The notes below the pieces were generated by a model. It ran no database searches. It saw only the letters and a list, made by a program, of their open reading frames with translations, and had not been told where the DNA came from. DNA of 64,000 bases from Aquisphaera giovannonii. GTDB lineage: Bacteria; Planctomycetota; Planctomycetia; Isosphaerales; Isosphaeraceae. The stretch lies in the NCBI RefSeq assembly GCF_008087625.1, contig NZ_CP042997.1, positions 8,742,001-8,806,000 on the forward strand. The letters run 5' to 3'. Positions 7,863 through 17,240 of the stretch are shown here, piece by piece. Positions within the stretch are counted from its first letter, which is position 1. The number at the start of each line of letters is the position of its first letter. The translations under genes and the position numbers were made by a program.

Positions 7863-10346
7863 TCAGGAGCCGCGCCCGGCCCCGGCCGCCTCCTCCACGA
7901 CGACGCGGGCCTCATCCCCCTCCTCGCCGCCCTGCTCGATCGAGAGCCGGATCACGCTCCCCGGCGCGAGGGCCGCGGTGGGCAGGTCGGCCACATGGAC
8001 GCCGAGGGTCGTGTCGCGGGTCGCCTGCTGCCGGGCGAGCGGCCCGGCATCGTGCGTCCAGCGGATGACCGCGGGGGACGGCAGCTCGATCCTCAGCGTC
8101 GCGCCGGCGGGGATGAACTCGCGACGGTGCTCGGGCCTCCACAGGGCCTTGTCGGAGCGTACCTTCTCCTCGAGATAGCGGCGGGCCGTCCGCGGAGGCA
8201 TGTCGAAGATCCGGCCGTCGCGGATCGAGCGGCAGAGCTTGAGGTATTCGGCGTGGGCCCAGGCCAGGGGCATGGCGGAGCCGGAAGGCCGGCCGCGGAA
8301 CAGGCCCTTCTCGGGGATGTCATCCGCGTCCCAGACCTGCTCCGGGATCATGCCCCCATCATTGGCGAAGGCCGCCATCGCCGAGAGCAGCCGCACGGCC
8401 TCGCCGCGACGCCCGGCGGCGAGCTCGTAATGGGCGCGCTCGCCGGTCAGCAAGGGCCAGGGGCGGCCGACGCCGCGGGTATGGCCGTCGTAGGGCGTGC
8501 CGTCGGCGTGCTCGCCGTAGCCGTCCCCGTTGTACCGCCTCCAGACGGGCCCGTGCGCGGTCTCCACCTTGAGCAGAGCGTCGACGACCTTGATCGTGTT
8601 GAGGATCCGCGGGTCGTCGGGGGCCCGGAGGCCGAAGCGGACGAGGGCGAGCGCATCCGGGCTCACCACCTCGTCGGGCGCGAACTCCCGATCGAGGGAG
8701 GTCGGGATGTTGGTCTCGGCCCCTCCCTCGACGTCGGACACGCGGACGTCGCCCCCACCCGCGATGATCCTCGCGTAGTACCCGTCCACGTCCATGCTCC
8801 TCGCCAGGCCGGTCCCCGAGACGTACAGCCAGTCCTCGATCGAGGCGTTCCAGGCGTCGGCGGACGCGCGCAGGTACGCGCCCGCCGCCGGCTCGCCGCG
8901 CTCGTCGGCCAGGTCGGCCGCGATGAGGAGGGCGGAGATGACCAGGGCGAGGGTGAACGGCGTGTAGCCCCTCTCGTTCTCCCACCGGTCCTCCTGGGTC
9001 GAGGGCCCGCACTGCACGATGTAGGCGGCCGCTCGGCGGGCCGTGGGCCAGAGTCGGGCGACCTCGGCCTCGTCGATCGCCCCGTCGCGGCGGAGGTGAT
9101 CCAGCAGCACGAGCACGATGGCGGTCTGGCCGAGCTGCACGGCCTCCCAGTAGGGTGCGCCACTCACGTACATGTTCTGCGGCCAGTGGCCATCCGCGCC
9201 CTGGATGGCCTCGAGGTAGCGGAGCGCCCGCGCGGCCTCGGCCTTCGCGCCGACCGCGAGGAATCCGCCGGCCACCTCGCAGAGGTCGCGGGGCCAGACG
9301 AGATGGTAGCCCTCCTCGTCGCCGGCACGGGCCTCCCCCCAGGGGACCGAGAGGCTGGCCACCGTCGCACCGGAGACCACGCGGCCGGTGTGCGCCGCGA
9401 GGACCATGGCACTGATCCGCGAGAGGTCCCGGACGCCCTCGGGGACCGGCGGCGGGGTGATCGCGGCATGCCAGTCCCGCCAGCCGCGGACGTACCTGCG
9501 GCGGGCCTCCTCCATCGGCAGCCGGAGCGTCGCGAGCGCCCGATGCCCCGCCTCGTCGGGGTCGCGGCCGAGCCCGAGCGCCAGGACGAAGTCGCCGCCG
9601 CGTGAAGCGAAGTCGATCTCCGCGGCCAGCACGACGTTCCCGGGCCCGGCCGCCTCGAAGCGCCGCGAGAGCCGCCCGCGCTCCGCGAGGACCTCCCGCG
9701 GATCCGACGTGCCCGCGAAACCCGCGGTGGCCTCGCCCCAGGGCGACGAGCAGGCGAGGGCCAACGAGCCCCCCGGTGCGTCCGCCATGAGCAACGGGAT
9801 GCCCCTCGCGTCGCCCAACCAGACCGACGCTCCCTCGCCCTCGCCACCCGAGTGCGGCTCGAGCACGACGAAGACGCGATAGCCCGCCGCCCCGCCGTGG
9901 AGCGGCTCGAACTCCGTCCGCTGGATCACCGCGTCGTGGTCGGGATGCGTGAAGATTTCCTTGCGAATCCGGTAGCGGCCGCTACGGCACGCGTTCTCCA
10001 GGCGATAGATCGGGACGCCGTCCGCGGGCGGCTCGAGCCGGTGGGAGGCGTCGCGACGCTCGTCGGATGCGAAGCCGCCGGGGCCCGTGACGACCAGGCC
10101 GAGCGACCGGAGCACGGCGGAGTCCACCCTCGGGTAGTAGACCTCCGTCAGGGCCCCGCACGCCAGCGTGAACCAGGCGAGGTTCGTGCCGTGCGGCGGG
10201 TTGGCGGCCGCGGTGCCGATCCCCTGCTTGGCGGCCGTCGTCCAGCGCGGGGGGTCGCCGGGCCACCCTGGTGCTCGCCGCGATGCGTCGTCCTCGTTGC
10301 GGCCCCAGGCTCGTCCCGATCCCGCAAGGCCCGCTGGTACGTCCAT
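7863..10346 (-). CDS. Glycoside hydrolase family 15 glucoamylase-like enzyme
   Basis: The protein has 827 residues. It opens with the family signature PPRWTTAAKQGIGTA, a super-beta-sandwich domain of about 270 residues, then an (alpha/alpha)6 barrel. Barrel motifs include YHLVWPRDLCEVAGGFLAVG, DGHWPQNMYVSGAPYW, EDRWENERGYTPFTLA with the probable general acid Glu, and MIPEQVWD with the probable general base Glu. GH15 enzymes release glucose from the non-reducing ends of alpha-glucans (glucoamylase, glucodextranase, trehalase). The exact bond is not determinable. No signal peptide is evident, so it probably acts in the cytoplasm on glycogen-like polymer. The length is normal for bacterial members. 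The start has only weak ribosome-site support. Confidence 0.9.
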   Translation of the reverse strand: MDVPAGLAGSGRAWGRNEDDASRRAPGWPGDPPRWTTAAKQGIGTAAANPPHGTNLAWFTLACGALTEVYYPRVDSAVLRSLGLVVTGPGGFASDERRDASHRLEPPADGVPIYRLENACRSGRYRIRKEIFTHPDHDAVIQRTEFEPLHGGAAGYRVFVVLEPHSGGEGEGASVWLGDARGIPLLMADAPGGSLALACSSPWGEATAGFAGTSDPREVLAERGRLSRRFEAAGPGNVVLAAEIDFASRGGDFVLALGLGRDPDEAGHRALATLRLPMEEARRRYVRGWRDWHAAITPPPVPEGVRDLSRISAMVLAAHTGRVVSGATVASLSVPWGEARAGDEEGYHLVWPRDLCEVAGGFLAVGAKAEAARALRYLEAIQGADGHWPQNMYVSGAPYWEAVQLGQTAIVLVLLDHLRRDGAIDEAEVARLWPTARRAAAYIVQCGPSTQEDRWENERGYTPFTLALVISALLIAADLADERGEPAAGAYLRASADAWNASIEDWLYVSGTGLARSMDVDGYYARIIAGGGDVRVSDVEGGAETNIPTSLDREFAPDEVVSPDALALVRFGLRAPDDPRILNTIKVVDALLKVETAHGPVWRRYNGDGYGEHADGTPYDGHTRGVGRPWPLLTGERAHYELAAGRRGEAVRLLSAMAAFANDGGMIPEQVWDADDIPEKGLFRGRPSGSAMPLAWAHAEYLKLCRSIRDGRIFDMPPRTARRYLEEKVRSDKALWRPEHRREFIPAGATLRIELPSPAVIRWTHDAGPLARQQATRDTTLGVHVADLPTAALAPGSVIRLSIEQGGEEGDEARVVVEEAAGAGRGS

Positions 10347-10401
10347 CTCCGAACGTGGCTCCGATTCTCGAGGTTTGAGGCGAGTCGATACGCCCGGCCC
10401 T

Positions 10402-10836
10402 TCAGAGCCGGATGATCGCCAGGCCGGACTCCGGGTCGTGCTCCTTGCGGAGGTGCGCGGGCGACTCGACGAGCGTGACTTCCAGCGTCGGGCGGACGTG
10501 GGCGTCCAGCAGGTGCCCGCCCCGAGTCGAGCCGTCCCGACGGCCGACGACGACGTGCGCGTGCACGGCCGGCTCGCCGTCCTTGAGGGCCACGTCGCCG
10601 ATCAGCGAAAGGACCTCCACCTGCTCGTCTACCGGGATCTTGACGTAATCCTTCTTCTCCCAGTCGAAGTAGCCGAGCGTCACGTCCCGGAACGCGCCGA
10701 TGGCCGTGAATCGAGCCGCGGACAGGCGCCGCTCCTTCGCGAAGGAGAGCAGGTTCGGCATGACCTGGTCCCCCGTGTTGAAGATGAGGACGAACGTGCG
10801 CTCGCCCTGGGCCTCGTGGATGAGCTTCGATTTCAT
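10402..10836 (-). CDS. PPC/DUF296-domain protein
   Basis: The 144-residue protein consists of a single PPC (plants and prokaryotes conserved) domain, with TFVLIFNTGDQVMPNLLSFA, RFTAIGAFRDVTLGYFDW and PAVHAHVVVGRRDGSTRGGH. The last segment holds the histidine cluster that binds metal in prokaryotic members. Such small trimeric proteins are suggested to bind DNA or act as metal-dependent enzymes. No function is proven. The start at 10836 has a GGGAG site six bases upstream. It lies 55 bases downstream of the small protein gene on the same strand and may share its transcript. Confidence 0.85.
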   Translation of the reverse strand: MKSKLIHEAQGERTFVLIFNTGDQVMPNLLSFAKERRLSAARFTAIGAFRDVTLGYFDWEKKDYVKIPVDEQVEVLSLIGDVALKDGEPAVHAHVVVGRRDGSTRGGHLLDAHVRPTLEVTLVESPAHLRKEHDPESGLAIIRL

Positions 10837-10891
10837 GGCCGGCTCCCTGGGGCGGAATCGTGTGAACGGGCCGCGGCGGGCTGTATCCGCG

Positions 10892-11173
10892 TCATCCGCC
10901 GCCGGCGAGCGGGTCCGCGGGGGGCTCCCCGTCGTCGGCCCACGTCGCGTTGAGCCGGTAATAGACGCGCCCGGCGCGAGGGCTCCGCTCGCGGAGGACG
11001 CCGTAGCCGGCCCGCTGGAGGCGGTCCGCCATGGCGCGGATCGCCCCCTCGTCCTCATGGATGGCATTGACTCGGACCGCCCCGCCGCGGTCGTCGTCGC
11101 GGGCGAAGGGCTGAATGCCCCGGAACACGTTGAGCTTTCTCTGTGGCTCCGACGGCTTCGCGATCACGTCCAT
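10892..11173 (-). CDS. Small hypothetical protein coupled to the FAD/Fe-S oxidase
   Basis: This 93-residue protein is not recognised. The start at 11173 overlaps the last ten bases of the upstream oxidase gene (stop at 11164), with GGGAGG just upstream inside that gene, a good arrangement for translational coupling. The middle (DEGAIRAMADRLQRAGYGVL) looks like an alpha-helix followed by a strand, and then RVYYRLNATW. The overlap and ribosome site argue that it is real and made together with the oxidase. No cysteines or membrane segments are seen. Confidence 0.6.
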   Translation of the reverse strand: MDVIAKPSEPQRKLNVFRGIQPFARDDDRGGAVRVNAIHEDEGAIRAMADRLQRAGYGVLRERSPRAGRVYYRLNATWADDGEPPADPLAGGG

Positions 11174-14100
11174 GGCAACCTCCCTCGATTCGATTCGCTC
11201 GCGAGCGCCGGGCGGAACGCCCGCACCATCCCCCAGGCCAGGCCGATGCCCGCCAGGGCTCCCAGGCCCGCGACCGCGGCGACGGCCGCCGAGGACGGCT
11301 CGGGCCGCCAGCGGCCCAGCGGCTGGTAGTCCGCTTCGGGCAGGCCGTGCGAAGGCCCGCCGGGGCCCTCGCGCAGGGCCATTTGCAACACCTGCGCGAG
11401 GTGCAGCGCCCCGCGGCCGGTCAACCCGGCGATCTGCTCGCGGCAGCTGAAACCGTCGGCGATGATGAGGGTGTCCGGCGGGGCCTCCCGGATGGCGGGC
11501 AGCATCCCGCGCTCGCCGACCGCCACCGAGACGTCGTAGTGCTCCGCCTCGAAGCCGAACGACCCGGCCATCCCGCAGCAGCCCCAGTCCAGCACCTCGA
11601 AGTCCATGCCCATCCGCGACATCACCGCGCCCTCGTCGGTGAACTTCATCACGTGGTCGTGGTGGCAGTGCTTCTGGACGATCGCCTTCCGCTTCAGCTT
11701 CGGCGGGCGGAAGTCCGGCGCGTGCTTCTGGAGGAATTCGCTGAGCATGTAGGTCTTCGAGGCGAGCCGCCTCGCGTCCTCGTCCATCGGGAAGAGGTTG
11801 ATGAGCTCGTCCCGGAAGGCGGCCACGCAGCTCGGCTCAAGGCCGACGACCGGCGTGCCCGCCTCGATGTCCGTCCGCAGGGCGTCGAGGATGTCGCGCC
11901 AGAGCTGCTTCGCCGTGTCGAGCATGCCGAAGTCGTAGAGCGGCCGGCCGCAGCAGAGGTGCTGCATCGGCACGTCCACCCGGAAGCCGGCCGCCTCCAG
12001 CACCTCCACCGCCGCGATCGCCGTCTGGGGGTGGAAGTGGTTGTTGAACGTGTCCGCCCAGAGGAGGACCCTGGGCCGGTCGAGGTTCCGCGGCGCCCGG
12101 CGCCTCCACCAGGCCTTGAACGTCTCCGGGGCGAATCGGGGCATCTCCCGCCGCGTCGAGATCCCCCCCGCCGCCTGGATGGCCTTGCCGACGATCGGCA
12201 GGTGCGTGATCAGGTTCACCACGCCGGGCGCCAGCGAGGCGAGCCGCGCCCACCAGTGGATCCAGCCCATCGCATAGGCGTGCCGCGGCCGCACCCGGCC
12301 CTCGTAGTAGTGCGAGAGGAACTCCGCCTTGTACGTGGCCATGTCCACGTTCATCGGGCACTCGGTCCGGCACGCCTTGCACGCCAGGCAGAGGTCCAAC
12401 GCCTCCTTGACCGGCTCGCTCTTCCAGCCGCCTTTCATCGGGTCGCCCTGGAGCATCTCGAAGAGCAGGTGCGTCCGGCCCCGGGTGGAGTGCTTCTCCT
12501 CCTTCGTGACCATGTAGCTGGGGCACATCGTCCCGAATTCGTCCTTGCGACACAGGCTCACCCCCACGCAGCGCTCGGTCGCGTAGGCGAAGCTCCCCTT
12601 GTCGTCGGGGAACTTGAAGTGCGTCTCCACCTGGGGCGGGTGGTAGTGCGGGCCGAGGCGGAGGTTCTCGCCGGGCAGGTAGGGGTCCACGACCTTGTGC
12701 GGGTTCATCCGGTTGAGGGGATCCCAGATCGCCTTGAACTCGCCGAAGGCGCGGACGAGGTCCCCGCCGAACATCTTGGGCAGGAGCGCCGCCTTCGACT
12801 GGCCGTCGCCGTGCTCGCCCGAGATGGAGCCCCCGTACGAGACGACCAGGTCCCCCGCCTCATCGAGGAACCGGCGGAACGTCTCCACGCCCTCGGCCGT
12901 CTTCAGGTCGAAGTCGATCCGGGTATGGATACAGCCCTGGCCGAAATGCCCGTAGAGGGCACAGCCATAGCCGTATTTCCGGAGCAGGCCGCGGAGGTCG
13001 CGGAGGTACGGGCCGACCTTCGACGGCGGGACGGCGGAATCCTCCCAGCCCTCCCACGCGTCCGGCGCCCCGGGGATACGAGCCGTCGCGCCGAGCCCAG
13101 ACTCCCGGACCTTCCAGAGGTGCTCCTCCTCGGCCTCGTCGTCGAAGAGCTTCATGCTCGGGGGGTTCTCCAGCCCCTTCAGCCGCTCCATCAGGCGGTT
13201 CGCCTTGGCGTCCGACTCGTCGCGATTCGCGCCGCCGAACTCGACGATCAGCCACCCCTCCCCCTCCGGCAATAGCGTGATGTCTTGCGGGTGGATGTGC
13301 TTCTTCTTCATGTCGGAGACGAGCACGTCGTCGATCCCCTCGAGGCCCATGGGCTTGGCCTCGAGGATCTCCGCGACGTGATCGCCGGCCTGGTAGACGT
13401 CCGGGTAGCCGAGGACCAGGACGGACCGCGAGCGCGGGCTCGGCACGAGGTGCACCTGCGCCTCCAGAACCGTCACGCACGTCCCCTCGGTGCCGCTGAG
13501 CGCCCGGGCGACGTGGAACCCGCGCTCGGGCAGCAGGTCGTCCAGGTTGTAGCCCGAAACACGCCGCGGCAGGTCCTCCGGATAGCGGCGGCGGACCTCG
13601 TCGGCGTAGCGATCGCGGAGGTCCTTCAACCGCGCGTAGATCTCTCCCCTGCGGCCACCCCCCGAGACGATCCGGCCGAGTTCATCCTCCGGCGTCGGCC
13701 CGACGGTCAGCCGCGTGCCGTCGTAGAGCAGGATGTCCAGCTCGTCCACCTGGTCCGAGGTCCGCCCGGTTCCCAGGCCGATCAGCGAATGGACGCCGCA
13801 TGAGTTGTTGCCGATCATCCCGCCGAGCGTGCAGTACGCGTGCGTCGACGGGTCCGGTGCGAAGGTCAGGCCGTGCTTCTCCGCCTCCAGCCGGAGGTGG
13901 TCGAGCTTCGTGCCGGGCTGGATGCGGGCGAGCTTCCGGTCGGGATCCACCCAGAGGACGCGGTTGAGGTGCTTGGAGAAGTCCATCACCACCGCGACGT
14001 TGCAGCAGCCCCCGGTCAGGCTCGTGCCGCCGCCCCGGGAAAGGACCGGTGCGCCGTGGGCCCGGCAGGCGGCGACCGTCGCGATCACGTCCTCCACGCT

Positions 14101-14298
14101 CGTCGGGATCACCACGCCGATCGGGACCTGGCGATAATTCGAGCCGTCGGTCGCGTACAGCGACCGGCTGCCCGCGTCGAAGCGGACCTCGCCGCGGACG
14201 CTCGCCCGCAGCGCCGCCTCCAGGGCCGAGGCATCCGAGGGCGATATATCGGACAACCGTCGTTGACGTGTGCCGGCCGTCGTGAGCATCGTCGTCAT
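11164..14298 (-). CDS. FAD-linked oxidase fused to Fe-S/CCG reductase (D-lactate/glycolate dehydrogenase type)
   Basis: The 1044-residue protein joins the equivalents of GlcD and GlcF. Residues about 50-200 form the FAD_binding_4 domain (PVLSRGGGTSLTGGC, TLGGMIGNNSCG). About 250-520 is the FAD-oxidase C-terminal domain, ending GGSISGEHGDGQSKAALLP. A [4Fe-4S] module follows, with CVGVSLC...CPSYM and CLACKACRTECPMNVDM. Two CCG domains come next (LCCGRPLYDFG and WGCCGMAGSFGFE). The tail has a predicted membrane helix (VAAVAGLGALAGIGLAW). The family oxidises D-2-hydroxy acids such as D-lactate or glycolate and passes electrons to quinone. The tail suggests direct membrane anchoring. It lies downstream of the enolase-like and PoxB-like genes on the same strand, so a carboxylate/pyruvate-oxidising unit is plausible. 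Confidence 0.9.
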   Translation of the reverse strand: MTTMLTTAGTRQRRLSDISPSDASALEAALRASVRGEVRFDAGSRSLYATDGSNYRQVPIGVVIPTSVEDVIATVAACRAHGAPVLSRGGGTSLTGGCCNVAVVMDFSKHLNRVLWVDPDRKLARIQPGTKLDHLRLEAEKHGLTFAPDPSTHAYCTLGGMIGNNSCGVHSLIGLGTGRTSDQVDELDILLYDGTRLTVGPTPEDELGRIVSGGGRRGEIYARLKDLRDRYADEVRRRYPEDLPRRVSGYNLDDLLPERGFHVARALSGTEGTCVTVLEAQVHLVPSPRSRSVLVLGYPDVYQAGDHVAEILEAKPMGLEGIDDVLVSDMKKKHIHPQDITLLPEGEGWLIVEFGGANRDESDAKANRLMERLKGLENPPSMKLFDDEAEEEHLWKVRESGLGATARIPGAPDAWEGWEDSAVPPSKVGPYLRDLRGLLRKYGYGCALYGHFGQGCIHTRIDFDLKTAEGVETFRRFLDEAGDLVVSYGGSISGEHGDGQSKAALLPKMFGGDLVRAFGEFKAIWDPLNRMNPHKVVDPYLPGENLRLGPHYHPPQVETHFKFPDDKGSFAYATERCVGVSLCRKDEFGTMCPSYMVTKEEKHSTRGRTHLLFEMLQGDPMKGGWKSEPVKEALDLCLACKACRTECPMNVDMATYKAEFLSHYYEGRVRPRHAYAMGWIHWWARLASLAPGVVNLITHLPIVGKAIQAAGGISTRREMPRFAPETFKAWWRRRAPRNLDRPRVLLWADTFNNHFHPQTAIAAVEVLEAAGFRVDVPMQHLCCGRPLYDFGMLDTAKQLWRDILDALRTDIEAGTPVVGLEPSCVAAFRDELINLFPMDEDARRLASKTYMLSEFLQKHAPDFRPPKLKRKAIVQKHCHHDHVMKFTDEGAVMSRMGMDFEVLDWGCCGMAGSFGFEAEHYDVSVAVGERGMLPAIREAPPDTLIIADGFSCREQIAGLTGRGALHLAQVLQMALREGPGGPSHGLPEADYQPLGRWRPEPSSAAVAAVAGLGALAGIGLAWGMVRAFRPALASESNRGRLPWT

Positions 14299-14346
14299 CC
14301 GAGGAACGGTCCTTTCTTCGATCGGACGACGGTGCGGCAGGCGGGG

Positions 14347-15486
14347 TCAGACCGCGAACCGCGCCGCGTCCTGGCGCCTGAATTCCAGTCCCAGGCCGGG
14401 GCGGGTCGCATCGGGCCTCAGCACGCCGCCGCGGGGCGAAGGCGTGCCTTCGAAGAGCATGTGCTCGATGCGGTCATGGTCATGAAAGTACTCGAGATGC
14501 CGGAAGTTCGGTGCCGCGCACCCCGCCGCGACGTGGAGCGAGGGCGCGCAGTGGGCCGACAGCGGGATCCCGACGGCCTCCGCCAGGGCGGCCGCGCGGA
14601 GGAACCCCGTGATGCCGCCGCAGCGGGTGGCGTCGGCCTGGATCACGTCCACGGCGCCGGCGTCGATCATCCGCCGGAAGTACGACGGCGTGTAGCCGTA
14701 CTCCCCGGCGGCGATGTCCATGCCGGCCGGCCCGCGGTCGCGGATCAGCCGCAAACCCTCCAGGTCGTCCGAGGAGACCGGCTCCTCGAACCAGGTGACG
14801 CCGAGCGCCGCGAATCGTTCCGCCTGGGCGAGGGCCTGCTTGCGGGAGTAGGCCCCATTGGCGTCCACGAACAGCTCGGCGTCCGGCCCGATGGCATCGC
14901 GGGCGGCCCGGACGCGGCCGAGGTCGTCCGCCGGGTGGGTGCCGATCTTCATCTTCACGCGGGGGATGCCCGCGGCGACCCAGCCGCCGAGCTGCTCCCG
15001 GAGCCGGTCCAGCGAGTACGTCGTGAACCCCCCGCTGCCGTAGACCGGCGCGGCGTCCCGGATCGGGCCCAGGAGCGACACCAGGGAGACGCCCAGGAGC
15101 CGGGCCTTGAGGTCCCAGAGGGCCACGTCCACCGCCGAGATGGCCGTCGAGGCGATGCCGGGCCGGCCCACATTCCGGACGGCCGCGACCATGCCCGCCC
15201 AGGCCGCCGAGGTCGCCATGGCATCCACCCCGAGCACGACGTCGGCGAGCCTCTCGCGGACGAGCGAGGCCGCTGCCGAGGAGGCGTAGGTATAGCCCAG
15301 CCCGGTCCCGCCGCCCGCGGACACCTCCACCACGACGAGGGTCGTGTCGCCCCAGGCCGCCGTCCCGTCCGCCTCCGGCGCATCGGTGGGGATCCGGTAG
15401 GCTGACGCCTCGACGCGGTCCACGACCGCGTCGGCCCGGAACGTGGGAGGAGGAGACGCCCCCGGGGACGCCTCCCTGGTCGTCAT
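14347..15486 (-). CDS. Enolase-superfamily (mandelate racemase/muconate lactonizing type) enzyme
   Basis: The 379-residue protein has the two-domain architecture of the family. The capping domain covers about residues 20-140. The barrel includes PRVKMKIGTHP with the KxK catalytic pair, ELFVDANGAYS with the first metal-ligand Asp, VTWFEEPVSSDDL with the Glu ligand, AAGEYGY with the third ligand region, and IPLSAHCAPSLH near the catalytic His. Members abstract the alpha-proton of a carboxylate, giving dehydration of acid sugars, racemisation or cycloisomerisation. The substrate is unknown. The gene starts two bases after the stop of the PoxB-like gene, so the two are almost surely co-transcribed. 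Confidence 0.88.
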   Translation of the reverse strand: MTTREASPGASPPPTFRADAVVDRVEASAYRIPTDAPEADGTAAWGDTTLVVVEVSAGGGTGLGYTYASSAAASLVRERLADVVLGVDAMATSAAWAGMVAAVRNVGRPGIASTAISAVDVALWDLKARLLGVSLVSLLGPIRDAAPVYGSGGFTTYSLDRLREQLGGWVAAGIPRVKMKIGTHPADDLGRVRAARDAIGPDAELFVDANGAYSRKQALAQAERFAALGVTWFEEPVSSDDLEGLRLIRDRGPAGMDIAAGEYGYTPSYFRRMIDAGAVDVIQADATRCGGITGFLRAAALAEAVGIPLSAHCAPSLHVAAGCAAPNFRHLEYFHDHDRIEHMLFEGTPSPRGGVLRPDATRPGLGLEFRRQDAARFAV

Positions 15487-15488
15487 GC

Positions 15489-17240
15489 TCACTGGAAGAA
15501 CTCCGTCACCTTGTCCCGGAAGATGGTCGTGGCGATCCGGACCCGATTCGGCTCCCCCTTCGCCAGGCTCTTGGCGAAGTTGACCGCCTGCTTGGGGCTG
15601 GCCTGCGCGGGCATGGGCGGCTCGAACGGATCGACGACCGCCTCGACGACGGCCGGCTTGTTCGACTTGAACGCCATCTCGAGCGCCGGGCGGACCTCCT
15701 CGGGCTTCTCGCAGTGGAAGCCCACGCCGCCGCAGGCCTCCGCGAACCGGACGAAGTCGATCGGCTGGAGCTCGACGCCGTACTCCGGGTTGCCCAGGAA
15801 GACCATCTGCTCCCACTTGATCTGGCCGAGCGTGTTGTTCTTGATGATGATCACCTTGATCGGCAACTGGTGCTTCACCGCCGTGATGAATTCCGGCATG
15901 AGCATGCTGAAGCCCCCGTCGCCGACGAAGGCCACGACTTGCCGGTCAGGGAAGGCGACCTGGGCGCCGTTGGCGTAGGGCAGGCCCACGGCCATCGTCG
16001 CCAGGTTGCCCGAGCACGAGAACTTCATCCCGCGGCGAATCTTCAGGTGCCGGGCGGCCCAGGTGGTGATGGTTCCGGAGTCCGTCGTGATGATCGCGTT
16101 ATCCGCGAGCAGCTCATTGACGTGCCCCGCGATCACCTGGGGCTTGAGCGGGACCTCGGTGCGATCCTCACGCGTCTTCATCAACTCCCACCAGTCCTTG
16201 ACGCGGACCTGCGCCTTCTCCAGGAACGAGCGATCGGCCCGCTTCTGGAGCAGCGGGATGAGCGCCTGCAGCGTCGCCTTCGCGTCGCCGACGAGGCCCA
16301 CGTCGATCGGGTAGCGGAGGCCCAGCCGGGTGCCGTCGCAGTCCACCTGCACGGCCTTCGCCTGGCCGGGGTCGGGCAGGTAGGCCATGTAGGGGAAGCT
16401 CGTGCCGACCATCAGCAGGCTGTCGCACTCTTCCATCGCCTTCTCGGAGGGGAGCGTCCCCAGAAGGCCCAGGCCGCCGGTGCAGAACGGCGAGTCGTCC
16501 GGGATCACGGCCTTGCCCAGGAGCGCCTTCACCACCGGCGCGCCCAGCAGGTCGGCGATCTTCTCCACCTCGTCGCCGGCGCCGAGGGCACCCTGGCCCA
16601 CCAGCAAGACCGTCCGCGTGCCCGCGTTGAGGATCGCCGCGGCACTCCGCAAGGATTCCTCCTGCGGGATGACGATCGGCGGCCTCCACGCGGCGGACGT
16701 GTGCCCCTTCACGTTCATCGCCGAGGCGTCCACCTCGGTTCGCTCCTGCCAGTCGTTGGGGCAATTGAGGTGGGCGACGCCGCGCCGGGCCAGGGCCGTC
16801 CGGCAGGCTACGTCGGCCAGGGAGCGGGCGTGGCGGGGGCCGTTGATCTGCTCGTTGAAGACCGCGACGTCGGTGAACAGGCCCAGCAGGTTCACCTCCT
16901 GCTGATAATGCATCCCCATCAGGTCGTGGTAAGTTTGCCCGGTGATGGCCAGCACCGGCGCGCCGTCCATCTTGGCGTCGTACAATCCGTTCAGCAGGTG
17001 GATGGCCCCGGGCCCCGACGTGGCGATGCAGACGCCCAGCCGGCCGGTGAACTTGGCGTAGCCGCAGGCCGCGAACGCCGCCCCTTCCTCGTGGCGCACC
17101 TGGATGAAACGGATCTTCTCCCTGCGGGTCCTGAGGGCCTCCATGAAGCCGTTGATGCCGTCCCCCGGGAGGCCGAAGATCGTGTCGACGCCCCAGTCGA
17201 TCAGCCGATCGAACAGCACGTCCGCCGTCGTGTCCGCCAT
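15489..17240 (-). CDS. Thiamine-diphosphate pyruvate oxidase/dehydrogenase (PoxB-like)
   Basis: The protein has 583 residues from ATG 17240, which has a GGAGG site six bases upstream. An upstream in-frame ATG adds an unlikely leader. The order is typical of the family: N-terminal PYR domain (IFGLPGDGINGFMEAL; IQVRHEEGAAFAACGYAK with the cofactor-activating Glu), central domain (TVLLVGQGALGAGDEVEKIA) and C-terminal PP domain with the GDG-to-NN thiamine diphosphate motif (VVAFVGDGGFSMLMPEFITA through IIIKNNT). It ends KVTEFFQ. PoxB-type enzymes decarboxylate pyruvate and pass electrons to quinone or oxygen. Its companion genes encode an enolase-superfamily enzyme and a hydroxy-acid oxidase. Confidence 0.88.
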   Translation of the reverse strand: MADTTADVLFDRLIDWGVDTIFGLPGDGINGFMEALRTRREKIRFIQVRHEEGAAFAACGYAKFTGRLGVCIATSGPGAIHLLNGLYDAKMDGAPVLAITGQTYHDLMGMHYQQEVNLLGLFTDVAVFNEQINGPRHARSLADVACRTALARRGVAHLNCPNDWQERTEVDASAMNVKGHTSAAWRPPIVIPQEESLRSAAAILNAGTRTVLLVGQGALGAGDEVEKIADLLGAPVVKALLGKAVIPDDSPFCTGGLGLLGTLPSEKAMEECDSLLMVGTSFPYMAYLPDPGQAKAVQVDCDGTRLGLRYPIDVGLVGDAKATLQALIPLLQKRADRSFLEKAQVRVKDWWELMKTREDRTEVPLKPQVIAGHVNELLADNAIITTDSGTITTWAARHLKIRRGMKFSCSGNLATMAVGLPYANGAQVAFPDRQVVAFVGDGGFSMLMPEFITAVKHQLPIKVIIIKNNTLGQIKWEQMVFLGNPEYGVELQPIDFVRFAEACGGVGFHCEKPEEVRPALEMAFKSNKPAVVEAVVDPFEPPMPAQASPKQAVNFAKSLAKGEPNRVRIATTIFRDKVTEFFQ

